A stretch of DNA of 64,000 nucleotides from contig JAIWWG010000005.1 of the NCBI GenBank assembly GCA_025435555.1, positions 124,001-188,000 on the forward strand, read 5' to 3'. The notes below the pieces were generated by a model that worked only from the letters and a program-made list of their open reading frames with translations, did no database searches and had not been told where the DNA came from. The DNA comes from Chytriomyces cf. hyalinus JEL632. Its lineage: Eukaryota > Chytridiomycota > Chytridiomycetes > Chytridiales > Chytriomycetaceae. The position numbers and the translations under genes are program-made. Shown here one piece after another: positions 1-10,083 of this stretch (positions are counted from its first letter, which is position 1; each line of letters begins with the position of its first letter).

Positions 1-78
1 TGGGTGGAGCGGACATTTGGAAATAAAGGGGAAGTTTGTTGTTGATGTTCAAGTTGAACATGCGTCATTATTTCTTTC

Positions 79-1439
79 ATGCAAACCAAATCCCTCCTCA
101 CAACCATTGCCACTGCCTCTGTCACTGCAACAGCATCAGCGGCATTGCCACCATCATCGGCCTCTGACATGGCTTGCGTACCAGTTCCGCAGCAGTCTCA
201 GTGCTCGTCCTTTCCTGTCCGGCACATAAATCTGACGGCGATGTCTCTCCAGACTCTTTCGGCGAATGTCCAGCCTTTCTCCAGTGCGACTGAGTGGAGT
301 GCGTATCTCGAATCTCTCCAAACCTCAGAAACGGCCCTCGATGCGCACTTGAAGTCCGTATTTGGTTGCAAATCGCACGAGGACATGCATATGGACCCAA
401 GCGCCATCACCAGCCAGCTTTGTCTTGCTGCACGAGGGAGCAGCGTGATGTGTGTGAATGATGCTGTTGATGACAGTGAGTAGAAGTCGAACTCTGTTTG
501 TCACTGTTCTTGAGTTGAACCCTTTTTTTCCATCCAGCCCCGGTCTGTGCTTCCATCTGCGTCGAAATGGACGGCGCATTCCGAGCACTGCTGTCCGATG
601 CGCTCATTTGTCCCACAGAGAACCTGTCCCCTGCCCAAATCGCCAATCGCATTCAGTTTCAGCAAATCGCGGCTGAATGCAGAGCAACCATCAGCCGCAT
701 TTGGCCAAATGCCGGCGAATCATGTCGCACAATTTCTCTGGCCGGACCGGGAAAATACCTTCTTCGTCAGCGACGGGCCAGCTTCACAAACCCACTCAAA
801 GGAAAAGTCGCTCTCGACCACGATCTCACTGCCTTGAAACCAAAGTTCTCAAATTTTCTCCAAAAAGCAGCTGCGGATGAGAGGAATCCAAATAGTCCCA
901 TTGAGCACTTTTTGGACCAAAAAAACGTGAACCTGCAAGCGGCGCCTGGTGAGCTGGGAAATACCGGACCATCTTCAACTGGGGGATTGAGTACTGGCGC
1001 CATCGTTGGGATCGTAATTGGATGTGTTGCTGCTGGCATTGCAATTGTGTTTGGACTGATTGCTTTGTTGCGGAAACCTTCGTCCAAGGTGAAAAGATCA
1101 GAGTCGGACCATTTGATTCCCAACCGCGCGCCATTTTCGACTCTCGCATCCTACAATAATCGCGGAGGTGTTCCAACCGATTACAGTCCGCTTACGGAAG
1201 GAATTGATATGAAGGAGCGCGCGCCGAAAGCAGGGCCCAAACTTTTGGGACGCCAAAGCGTTGTATTGGAGTACACTGCCAGCCAACCAGATGAACTAAG
1301 TGTCAAAGTGGGAGACATTTTGATTCTTCAAGAGTATAAGCAGGACGGATGGGGAGAGGGTGTTCTTGAACGGAGTGGAGCGAGGGGTGTGTTTCCCCTT
1401 GTTTGTGTCGGCATTGTTGAGCGGCCGGCAACTGCATGA
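79..1439 (+). CDS. Membrane protein with signal peptide, one TM and C-terminal SH3 domain
   Basis: Two exons, 79..475 and 538..1439, joined by a GTGAGT..CAG intron of 62 nt, give 432 residues. Residues 1-22 look like a signal peptide (basic start, Leu/Ala/Thr-rich core). A Cys-containing ectodomain follows. A Gly-rich hydrophobic stretch near residues 285-310 is a single TM helix, followed by basic residues. Residues about 372-428 form an SH3 domain: an ALYDY-like VLEYTA, then DELSVKVGDILIL, a central Trp (DGWGEG) and the VFPL end. SH3 domains bind Pro-rich peptides, so the cytosolic tail probably docks signalling or actin proteins. The ectodomain was not recognised and its ligand is unknown. 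An AATAAA-like signal follows near 1466. The start is chosen because it gives the signal peptide. Confidence 0.85.
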
Positions 1440-2036
1440 AAATAACCTGTTTGCTCAAATTCATAAATAAAAGCTTTCCCCAAAAGGAACATTGAAATTG
1501 ATGTTGCGTTTGGGGAGCACTTGCTGCAAATGACCATCACGGTTGCACATTATTCGAGCTTTCATGTTCAACGAAAGTTCTTCAATCGAGACTTTTTACC
1601 CAATCGCCTGCGCTTGCCACTGGTGCACGCACGTACGAGATGGTTTCAGCATATTTTGACCCCATCGACGAACATGGTTCAAGCTGATGTGTTGCTCATA
1701 CATATTTATATGTAGCAGTTAAAATTCAAGTGTTCATGTTACATAATCAGTTGGATTACGTCACGTAGTGCGCCTTTGGAATTCTCTTCTCCGATTATTT
1801 TTGGAACCGTATTTTTGGAACTTTTCCAATTCTCTCCAACGCCACGATTTCCTCTCACTTCATCCTTATTTTGGAAAACCTCACTTTACTATTTAAGCGC
1901 GTCGCTTTCTTTGAATAAACTCCAGTCTCTCCATAAGCTCTTAACTCTCTCTCTCTCTCTCTCTCTCTCTAAACCCAAGTCCTGAATTCTTGTCCAATAG
2001 TTGCAAGTATTCTTTATCATTCGGAAAATCCATCAT
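1440..2036. other. Intergenic region with no gene seen
   Basis: Holds the polyadenylation region of the SH3 gene, then AT-rich DNA and a CT microsatellite just upstream of the tRNA. No ORF here resembles a protein family. Confidence 0.6.
1945..1970 (+). repeat. (CT)13 microsatellite
   Basis: Thirteen uninterrupted CT units lie about 66 nt upstream of the tRNA-Trp gene. Plain dinucleotide repeat. Confidence 0.95.
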
Positions 2037-2108
2037 GACTCCTTGGCGCAACGGTAGCGCGTTCGTCTCCAAAGCGAAAGGTTGCGTGTTCAAATCACGT
2101 AGGGGTCA
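2037..2108 (+). tRNA. tRNA-Trp (anticodon CCA), intronless
   Basis: A full cloverleaf can be folded by hand. Acceptor arms GACTCCT (2037-2043) and AGGGGTC (2101-2107) pair with one G-T wobble. The D arm is GCGC/GCGC around AACGGTA. The anticodon stem is TTCGT/GCGAA with loop CTCCAAA, giving anticodon CCA at 2069-2071. The T arm is GCGTG/CACGT around TTCAAAT, and A2108 is the discriminator. Length is 72 nt. The internal A and B boxes are intact. CCA is the Trp anticodon and loop position 33 is T as expected. Confidence 0.96.
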
Positions 2109-2632
2109 CTTTTCGCAGAAATGGAGTGGGTTGGTTCTGTTCCCCTCAGCTCTGCGATAACTGCGCAGGCAGCACGGCCGCCCGAAGTCTTGCCAGAAAA
2201 CTCTTTTTTCCGTGGATCTTTCGCAAGTAAAAATACTTGCACCTCCTCAACACGGCCAGGTTGAAACAAGAAATGCCGCTTGACAAGTTCCGCTTGAGAA
2301 CAATGAAGCAATATAAATGCGGTAATTGTACTGGCCCTGCTTGATTGGCTGAAAGAATATATTGAAGAGGCCCTGGTTTGAACGATAATTTGGGAACCCA
2401 ACAAAAAAACAAACGCGACCCTTGCAAATGGAGTGGGCGAGCGTACAACTCTGTGACACAAAATGCCAACGACTGGCTTCACCCGTGAAAAAGAAGCTCC
2501 AAAAACTTGTTGTGTATCCATCCTGTCTCGAATCCGACCAACGCGCATCAGGAAAGAAACACGGTCGATACAGCCCCCAAACAGCAACCTTCACGCCAAA
2601 AGTAAACCACATACCGCATTCATCGGCAAAAA
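2109..2632. other. Upstream region of the Cys-rich gene
   Basis: No confident gene. It should contain the promoter, and perhaps a short signal-peptide exon, for the gene at 2633, but no exon with a clear donor could be fixed. Confidence 0.4.
2110..2113 (+). terminator. Pol III terminator of tRNA-Trp
   Basis: A TTTT run starts two bases after the tRNA 3' end, the usual minimal RNA polymerase III terminator. Confidence 0.6.
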
Positions 2633-3925
2633 ATGTCTGTGACGCCCAATTCTCCGTGTGTGCTCAACGTGTTCAACAACTACGCATGCGCCAATGACTA
2701 CACGACCATTCTCGAATGTGTTCCATCGTCTGTTGGGTCAACAGACGGGACATATCAATATCACGGCTCATGCGGACGCACGCGTGGATGCGCGATTAGC
2801 CTCCTTCAAAACGGTTTAACATCTCCAGACTGTCTCACTCTTGCCACGGCCCCACGGGAACCGCCGCCTCCAAGCCTGCACAACAATCGCCGTAACAACA
2901 ACATGGATGGTGGTGTTCAGCTCGGGTACGTGGGAGCATCGTGCACCCCAGGAACGTATACGTGCAACTTGGAAGGCACGACAGTGCTTGTCTGTAAGTA
3001 TGATGGAACGTACACTGAGCAATTGGGCATGTGTGCTAGTGGATGCTCGATTCAGTGCGGACAACCGTATTGCGATGTTGGACCTGGATTTGTGGCGTCT
3101 TGTGACGGGGGCGGTTATATGACGTCGGGGAGCTGGGCGAGTGTGAGCAGCACTTGCGAAGATAAAACTGAGGCTGTGGAGACATGCACCGACAAGACCA
3201 CCACGGAAATTTGTACGGACAAGTCCACTACGTCGGAGGAATGCACGGACAAGACGACCACGGAGGAAGTTTGTACCGACAAGACAACTACTAAGGAGGT
3301 TTGCACCACCAAAACTTCGCGTACCACATGTGCCGCCAAGACCACTAGTACCAGTACCACGTGCACTGACAAGACTTCGAGCACCACTCCAATGATTTAT
3401 ACTGACGAGACGAGCACAACAACGTACAAGACCACCACTCCAATGATTTATACTGACGAGACGAGCACAACAACGCACAAGACCACCACTCCAGTGATTT
3501 ACACTGACGAGACCACCACAACTGAGGAAGAATGTGAGACGGAAACAGAAACAGAAACGGAAACTGAGTCTGAGTCCGAATCTGAGTCTGAGTCTGAAAC
3601 TGAAACTGAATCCGAGTCCGAGTCCGAAAGCGAGACGGAAACTGAGACGGAAACGGAATCAGAAACTGACATTTTGCCACCGACCACGCTTACGTCTACT
3701 ACTACAACCAGTTCCAACAACAGTGTGGTTATCATTCCCATCCCCATCCCCATCATCATCCCCATCCACGATAAAAACGTGACCACGAACGCCACAACCA
3801 CCCTGCCGGGATACTACGACAGCCACGCAAAGAGAGGCCTCGGAGGTCCGTCATGGGTGGTTGTGCTCGTTGCTGTGACGCTGCATCTAGCGATGGACCT
3901 TGTGCCAGCGCATGTCGGCGCGTGA
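2633..3925 (+). CDS. Cys-rich, Thr/Lys-repeat, Glu/Ser-repeat surface protein with GPI-type tail (5' end uncertain)
   Basis: A single open frame of 430 residues. The first ~180 residues carry regularly spaced Cys pairs (PCVL, YACAN, LECV, SCGRTRGC) typical of disulfide-rich extracellular domains. A repeat region follows with CTDKTTT-type units and then two near-identical copies of a TTPMIYTDETSTTT block. A 50-residue run of alternating Glu with Thr or Ser comes next, then a hydrophobic C-terminus (SWVVVLVAVTLHLAM) like a GPI-attachment signal. This layout fits a cell-wall or adhesin-type protein. The first Met at 2633 is not followed by a signal peptide, and a stop lies just upstream at 2603, so an upstream exon is probably missing from this model. 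No family was identified for the Cys-rich part. Confidence 0.7.
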   Translation: MSVTPNSPCVLNVFNNYACANDYTTILECVPSSVGSTDGTYQYHGSCGRTRGCAISLLQNGLTSPDCLTLATAPREPPPPSLHNNRRNNNMDGGVQLGYVGASCTPGTYTCNLEGTTVLVCKYDGTYTEQLGMCASGCSIQCGQPYCDVGPGFVASCDGGGYMTSGSWASVSSTCEDKTEAVETCTDKTTTEICTDKSTTSEECTDKTTTEEVCTDKTTTKEVCTTKTSRTTCAAKTTSTSTTCTDKTSSTTPMIYTDETSTTTYKTTTPMIYTDETSTTTHKTTTPVIYTDETTTTEEECETETETETETESESESESESETETESESESESETETETETESETDILPPTTLTSTTTTSSNNSVVIIPIPIPIIIPIHDKNVTTNATTTLPGYYDSHAKRGLGGPSWVVVLVAVTLHLAMDLVPAHVGA

Positions 3926-4068
3926 AGGCTCAGTTTGTTCTATTTATTTATTTTCCATGTCTCTATTTAACTTCTCAGTTACTGCATAATGTATTTAGCC
4001 GCACTAAAACAAAATAAACTTTGGCTTGCGTCGTTCGACTTTTTAAACTGAAAAACTCAGCAAAAAAC

Positions 4069-4496
4069 ATGAGCATGTGAGTCCCTTCGACCGCAACTCC
4101 ACACCCATGGTCACCGTTACTGAACACCAACTACCTCAACCAGCACTTGCACCCTCGGAGACATTCTTGAAATCCTTCTCGCCCTTGTGTTCCCTCCAGC
4201 AGCAGTGCTGGTCAAGGAAGGCTGCGGATGGGACTTTGTCCTTAACATCATTCTGTGCTGCATCTTCTACTTGCCTGGTGAGTCTGCCGTTCTGCTTCCT
4301 TTTTGTTTGCATTCGCTGTGCGGTGGTGTCTTTGCAGGATGGGTGGTGGTTGTTGGTTGGTGGAGAAATCGTGGGGATCGCAAAAACTCAGCAACACCTC
4401 ACGCATCTAACCCTTGTTTTTCTCGCAGGTCTGATCCACGCACTTCTTGTCCTTCAGAACCACCAGCGCCGCGCCGTTCACTACACTGTCGTTTAA
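4069..4496 (+). CDS. PMP3: Pmp3/UPF0057 small plasma-membrane proteolipid
   Basis: Three exons, 4069..4076, 4144..4277 and 4429..4496, encode 69 residues. The first coding exon is only 8 nt (ATGAGCAT) before a GTGAGT donor, and it restores an N-terminus reading MSITCTLGDILEILLALVF. Hallmarks of the family are visible: DILxILLA, FPPAAVLVKEGCGWDFVLNI, and YLPGLIHALLVL across the second intron. There are two TM helices. Pmp3 proteins sit in the plasma membrane and help keep membrane potential and cation tolerance in yeast. The unspliced frames are closed by a stop, so the introns are needed. The length is slightly above the usual 52-57 residues, due to a polar C-terminal tail. Confidence 0.93.
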
Positions 4497-5087
4497 CCAT
4501 CTTACCCTTACGAAAGACACAACAACGACCCAAGCGAAATAAAAACAAATGCACTGATTCTATTCCTGCAAGCGAGAGTTGCTCTAACTGTAAACTGAGC
4601 TGCGCACACTTGCTTAAGCCGTTTGCACCATGCTTGAAACTGCTGTGCCTCAAAAGTCCGAGCATTACGTTATGGGTATTTGTACGGAAGGGAAAGCTGC
4701 GATGGTGTCACACCTGGCCAGTAAATACAATGATAAGCGTCCACACTTCCGGCGATGCTAATGTATTGCGTAATGACCGCAGTTCGACAAATGCTATGGC
4801 CGAGGCTTGACTTCAGGAGAAGAGCTGCAATGTTGAGGTTGCAACATATAGGACCTATGTTTCTCAAACACAATTCAAGCTCCCCTCAGCTTCGGTGGTT
4901 GATATGGTATGGTGAGCTGCAGCTAAAAACGACTAAGTACAATTTATTCGGGCTCAACCCACATCATCCTCTCCGCTACATTCATAATCAATATACCAAT
5001 CGACATACAGAAGAACAATTAAATCCCATAAAACCCAGAACTGATTCTTAAACAACGAATCTTAAAAATTGCGCCTGTTGGCGCCCA
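4497..5087. other. Convergent 3' region, no gene seen
   Basis: Lies between the ends of PMP3 (+) and the deacetylase (-). AT-rich in its second half; no recognisable coding or RNA gene. Confidence 0.5.
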
Positions 5088-6480
5088 TCATAACTGTGCC
5101 ACCGAATGATCTGGAGAACCATCGACGACGACTTCGCTTGGAACGTGGCTGTCTGCTGAAGCAAGTCGGTACAATTCACTGGAATTGACAACGCGGTAGC
5201 CCTTTCGTGTGAGCTCTGGCAAAAGTATCCGCAACGTGTCCAAGATCCATGCTCGATAATCGTGCAACACAACGATTGCTCCAGGGTGGATTCCGCTGCT
5301 CACATGCCACGCGTTCAGGCGAGGGTCCCGAGAAGTGGTGTCGACTGGGAATCGGCAGCCCAAAATTGTGCGATATCTGGTAGTGTGAACATAGACATTG
5401 AAAAGTCAGCACAGCGACAGTTTTCGAAAGCGATGATAATCAAATACGTTACCCAAGACTCTCCGCAACGTCACACATTTCTTGCGTAAAGACACCGCTC
5501 CCAGGTCGAAACCATTTGATATCTCTCGCGGGTTGATGGTGCTCCAGCATAGAATCAACTTGCACAAGTTCTGTCAGAAACTCATCCCGTGAGAGTTTCA
5601 CAGTCGGTCTGTCGTGCATGGTGTGATTTCCCAGTTCATGACCTTCAGCCACCATTCGCGATAAAAGCTCATGGCCGTCTGCGAGCCGATGCACATATTG
5701 CCCAATGATGAAAAACGTGGCTTTCGCATTATTTTCTTTGAGGATATCGAGAATTTCAGCAGTGTGCTGGGTGTTTTGCGAACGCGTGTATGATGAGTGT
5801 TAATTTGCAGCCAATTCAAGAATATTAGCTCACCTCGGACGGAGAGTCGTCAATCGTCAGTGCAACAACATTATCTGTGACGCCAGGAACTCGCTTCGTT
5901 TCATGCAAGCATTGTAACCGTCCTTCCTCCAAATCAGCCAACTCGGCGTCCCCAATCGTCTGGATCTCAGTCAATTCATGGCTCGACATAAATTCCTGCG
6001 ACTGTACCCGCGAATGAGAAGACTGCGAAACAACAACATGCGCTTTCAAGTCCTCCACGCTCTTTTGAACGAGTTTGGATCCCACTCGTACGATTCCTTT
6101 TAGTTCTGTCCATGCCATGGATGCCTTGCTTGATGATGATCGGCTTTGCTGTGCCACATGTGGGGTGCTCTGCGGTTGGTTGTGTTCGTTTGTTTGAGGG
6201 TGTGGGGTAGATGGGCGCGAAGGCTGGCGTGACGAGTTTTCGCTCGCATTTGCGACCGTTTCAACGTGTGCGCTTAGACACCAAACTATCCGTGGAAACT
6301 GTTTCACGAGGACTGCGATCTGTTGTTTTGGGTGGATGTTTGGTGATCCCGCTATATCGTTGTGTGCGCACTGGGTGCTCTGGGGCATAGCATGCTTACC
6401 ACACGATGCGGTTGGAAGTAGAAGGTCATTGCTGCGCCGCTGAGGAGGGCCATTGCGCCGCCGCCCATCATCATTGCCAT
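5088..6480 (-). CDS. Membrane-anchored polysaccharide deacetylase (CE4, chitin deacetylase-like)
   Basis: Four exons on the minus strand (6480..6400, 6319..5834, 5766..5453, 5376..5088) give 389 residues. The N-terminus is a short hydrophobic segment (MAMMMGGGAMALLSGAAM), likely a signal anchor, followed by a polar linker of about 140 residues. The NodB fold then shows its motifs in order: TIDDSPSE (catalytic and metal Asp), KATFFIIG, HELGNHTMHD (the HxxxH metal pair), WFRPGSGVF, and AIVVLHD near the end. CE4 enzymes remove N-acetyl groups from chitin or related glycans, so this one probably acts on wall chitin at or outside the plasma membrane. Splicing is supported because each motif falls in frame only after the joins. 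Substrate is inferred. Confidence 0.92.
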
Positions 6481-6562
6481 CGTTGTTCAAGTTTTGGGGG
6501 CGTTGGTTTTTATTGCATAAATTTTTGAATCTTCGCGTGCACTGTTTGGAAGAGCAGTTTCT

Positions 6563-8786
6563 TCATCCGTCACGAGGCAAACCGCAAACTTCGCATGAAT
6601 CACCGCCCAAGTTATTGAAAGTACAATGCCTGCAGTTCCAACTCGTCTGCATAGCAGAACCGCCAGCTCCACCACCGCCAGCACTGCTCGATCCAGCTCC
6701 ACCAAACCCACCTCTTCCCTCGCTCTCAGAAGCCTCTTGCGCCACCATCAAAAGAGTTGACCAGCTTCCACTGGCCACAACAGCATTGAAACTCTCCTCC
6801 CCTTTAACAGCTTTCAGCACTCGTGCAAAATCGGCCGTGTCGAGAATGTGAAGGTCGGCCAAATGCAGGAGCAGGTGAAAGTCGCTGAGAGAAATGGAGA
6901 TGTCCGTGTTCGCAATGCGGCTATACACCGCCCGCATGTCCGCAAATTCTCCTGTGGCACCATTTCGGTTCGCAACAGGAAACGGTGACGCCGATTTGAA
7001 AGTCGGTTTCGGCTCTTGTGGGAAACCATGAGACAACTAAAAAGGCGCATAAGTTAGACATTTCAATTAAGTTGAACACAAAAAGCAATACGTGTACTCA
7101 ACTGTGACAAGCAAGTATTCCACTGGGAACGTGGGTTTCGCCGCCTCTTGAACCATCAATCCATACTCATTTTTGAATTTGTAAAAGACCTCTGGGATAT
7201 ATTGCTCATTGCTGCTGGCCTTCACTCTCAGCAATCCAGGATCCACGCTTGCTTCAACAATTCCGTCTCGCACCATCCCAACACCAACATTCGATATTTG
7301 AAAGCAAGAGATGTCGATTCCATTGTCTTCATTGCCGCTGATGACGCAAGTGACAAAACGGGACCCAAACTTTCCGGTCGAACTGTATTTGGAAGCTGTT
7401 GGGTACTGTGCCTGCAAATGCGCGCTGAAGAGAACTTCCGCTGATGATAGGAAAAATGAATCTTTGTGGCGCTTGCAGATTACTGTTCCTTTCCCTGTCC
7501 CATCGTCAAAGAGGTCTGTATAAATCATTCCAATCTAGGGAAAAATAGTCAGTCACGAAAAGTCAAGGTAGATCCGCAGCGCAACATGGTGCGGTCAATA
7601 TTCATTCTGAAACCTACCAAATCAAGTCCCAATGCTCCAGCAACTCCGTTTACAACAGACTCTTGGGGATTCGGGGTCGCCAATTGCAAATGGCTTGGCG
7701 CATTATCTTGAGGAGGTTCGTAGATCGCACTGACAACTGCCTTCACACCCAAAGGAACTTTCTCAGTGTACGGCTCATATCGTCCATACAATAGACCAAA
7801 ACGCTGGGCGCCCGTAGATCTCCAATATTTGATGAATCCCTCAACAATAGCAGGAGACTCAAATTCAACGTGATCGACCATACGAAAGTTCTAGTCACAA
7901 GATAATGTTAAAAGATGAAAGAGGTTCAGTGATCTCCACGTTTTGTACCTGAGCAGTGAGTGTAATTGCACTGGGTTGGCACTTTGTGCAAATGCCCTTA
8001 GGGAACTTTTCGTGAGTTTTCGCAGGGCAGGGATCTTTGACAAGGTGGCTCTGTTCGTCCAAAGGAGGAATAAAGTGGGAGGAGTCGACGGGTGGTGTCT
8101 TGTTGGCAATGATTGCTTGCTTCAAGTACGCATGGAATGACATGTGTTTGATCTTGTTTTGTTCGAGATATTTGGGGTCATACGGCTCAATGGGCATGCA
8201 GTAATCGCACATTCCTCCAGATCCATGGCGACAACTGGCAAAAAAACACATCAGCCAAAACCCGTAATGGTAAAATAAATAAAAAAGCAATCCTCACAAG
8301 GTTGGATCTCTTTCTCTTTGAATCGTTCCCTTCATTTTGAAAATCAAGTCATCGATTGGGGCCTGTCGCACAGAGGCCGCCACGCTCGATGCAGTTGATG
8401 AGGACTTTGCTGCCGGCGTCGCGGCTGCTTCGGCATCCGTGATTGCATCCGCAGACATAAGTACATGGAGCATATCGCCATGCCTGAAGTGCAGTCGATG
8501 AGCACAATCGAACAGGTTGATAGACAATGCGTTTCTCACTTCAACGCAGCCGTCGAGGTCACCAGCTTTTTCCCCGAAGGATCTTCCGATACTTTGAATT
8601 TACTCTCAGGGAGGCCCAGTGCAGCTGCCGCCTGGTAAAAGCAGGTTCAGCAAGAGAAGAACCGATTGAAAAAGAACGAGAAAGGGTGGGAACCTGTGCA
8701 TGAAACTGAGAAAGAGAGGCTCCTTTCTCGAGCTGGAATCGGAACTGGCCTGTCGGTGCCCGCAGTCGGATGGTGATTGATGTCAT
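6563..8786 (-). CDS. NPL4: Npl4, Cdc48/p97 ubiquitin adaptor with C-terminal NZF finger
   Basis: Seven exons (8786..8694, 8631..8540, 8483..8298, 8234..7949, 7890..7618, 7534..7103, 7036..6563) give 611 residues. The N-terminal ubiquitin-like domain ([13 protein letters not shown].., ending [11 protein letters not shown]) is followed by the zinc-binding NPL4 segment ([40 protein letters not shown]) and the MPN-like NPL4 domain ([35 protein letters not shown]). The last 30 residues hold an NZF/RanBP2 finger ([22 protein letters not shown]). Npl4 pairs with Ufd1 to deliver ubiquitylated substrates to Cdc48 in ER-associated degradation and chromatin extraction. It is followed on the same strand by the deacetylase gene only 82 nt away. 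Confidence 0.96.
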
Positions 8787-9001
8787 GTTTTTGTGGTGAT
8801 ATTTCGAATGTTGCAAACGCGTTCAAAAGTGAAATGTGAACAGAGAACGTGTTCCAGGTTGACGGAGGAGGCCTGTCTCCGGAAAGAGAACACACCCGAG
8901 CAGGGCACGTACTGAACTACTCCTTAGCAGAACTGACTGATACAAGATGTCTGTCTACTTTATTCATGTGTATTTTCATAGAACCGGGGGCAGTTGGTGG
9001 A

Positions 9002-9922
9002 CTAGTACCTAGTCACCTGAACTGACGTTGAAGGAAACGTCTTGTGAATTCGCATTATCTTCATGTACTTGATCATAAACGCGGCAGCAACAGCAGAGCA
9101 CGCAAACACAGCCGCTTCCGCCTTGGACCTCCACAGCACACCGTCGCCGTGCCCCTCCATCGAAGTCAGCACACCGTTCATGCTGTACGAGTTCCTGCTC
9201 AGGTTACTCAGCAGGACTGTCCCCATGGGTATCAAATCGGGAGTTGTTTTCGAGGCCCGGGATTTGAGTAAATCAAAGACGCTTGCACGGGGCACCAACG
9301 CCGACTTTTTGGACTCTCCTTTCAGGAACAGCGTCAGGATCACCTCCTCATCCTGTGCCATCTCAAACGCATCCTTCTCCCCACGCCATTCATACACTCC
9401 GCCAGTGAACGGCAGCGTAAACGTTGCCACTGCTCGCGCAGACGATTTGAAAACGTTGGAAACTTTGATCACAACGGGTTCCTGCAGCCCAATCACATTC
9501 ATTTTGAAGCCAAATTCACAAGAATACGTCGAATCTGTAGAGTATGGTGTGAGCACGCACAGTTCGTCCCGGTCGGTTGTGTAGTAGAGCGTGAAGCCAG
9601 GGAAGCGATCTTCAAACGCCGGATTGGGCCACCCCCGCGGCACTTTGAGTGATTTCCAAAAACCGCTGATGCCGCGAATGCGTGCCGTGTCGAGCTTGAC
9701 AGTGAATGTGGCGATGAGTGTGCCTGGGTGTGCAAGCGTCAAGGTTTCAGCGTCTGTCAGCGAGTTGAGCTCGAGGGCAGTCGGGATGTAGGACGGCGAC
9801 TCGTCGTGCCGCACTTCGGGGTGCCAGTACTGGTCGAGAAGGAACGATGGCGGCGTTGGTGTCTCGTGGGAGGGTGGCGCTTGGGGCGAGATTGGGCGAT
9901 CCTCAAATTCGTGCTTGGGCAT
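9002..9922 (-). CDS. Orphan beta-rich protein with C-terminal hydrophobic helix
   Basis: An intronless frame of 306 residues. The N-terminal 40 residues are Pro-rich and disordered. The middle alternates hydrophobic and polar residues as in a beta sandwich or barrel (FPGFTLYYTTDRDELCVL, VVIKVSNVFKSSARAVATF, GGVYEWRGEKD). Near the end a hydrophobic Ala-rich segment (AAVFACSAVAAAFMIKYMKI) could be a buried helix or a TM span. The pattern of strands, a YxWRG motif and a final hydrophobic helix recalls tubby C-terminal-like proteins of fungi, but this is only a weak visual likeness. No function is assigned. GCN5 starts 161 nt away head-to-head, so the two may share a promoter. Confidence 0.75.
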   Translation of the reverse strand: MPKHEFEDRPISPQAPPSHETPTPPSFLLDQYWHPEVRHDESPSYIPTALELNSLTDAETLTLAHPGTLIATFTVKLDTARIRGISGFWKSLKVPRGWPNPAFEDRFPGFTLYYTTDRDELCVLTPYSTDSTYSCEFGFKMNVIGLQEPVVIKVSNVFKSSARAVATFTLPFTGGVYEWRGEKDAFEMAQDEEVILTLFLKGESKKSALVPRASVFDLLKSRASKTTPDLIPMGTVLLSNLSRNSYSMNGVLTSMEGHGDGVLWRSKAEAAVFACSAVAAAFMIKYMKIMRIHKTFPSTSVQVTRY

Positions 9923-10083
9923 TTTCGGAAGTTTGGAATGTTGGAAATGCGAGTCGTTTTTAGTAACGAATGCCGAAAGCGAACATAGACAAGATAAGGA
10001 TGGGACGAGAAACAGAGTTAAGAGACGCTGTGTTTGCGCTGTGCTGGCGAGGCCGCTTTGGCCGCCAATAAAAACATTGCAAA

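Noticed and set aside
2090-2587. 165-codon minus-strand ORF
   Set aside because: Its end overlaps the tRNA-Trp gene, it has no domain, and codon pattern is not protein-like.
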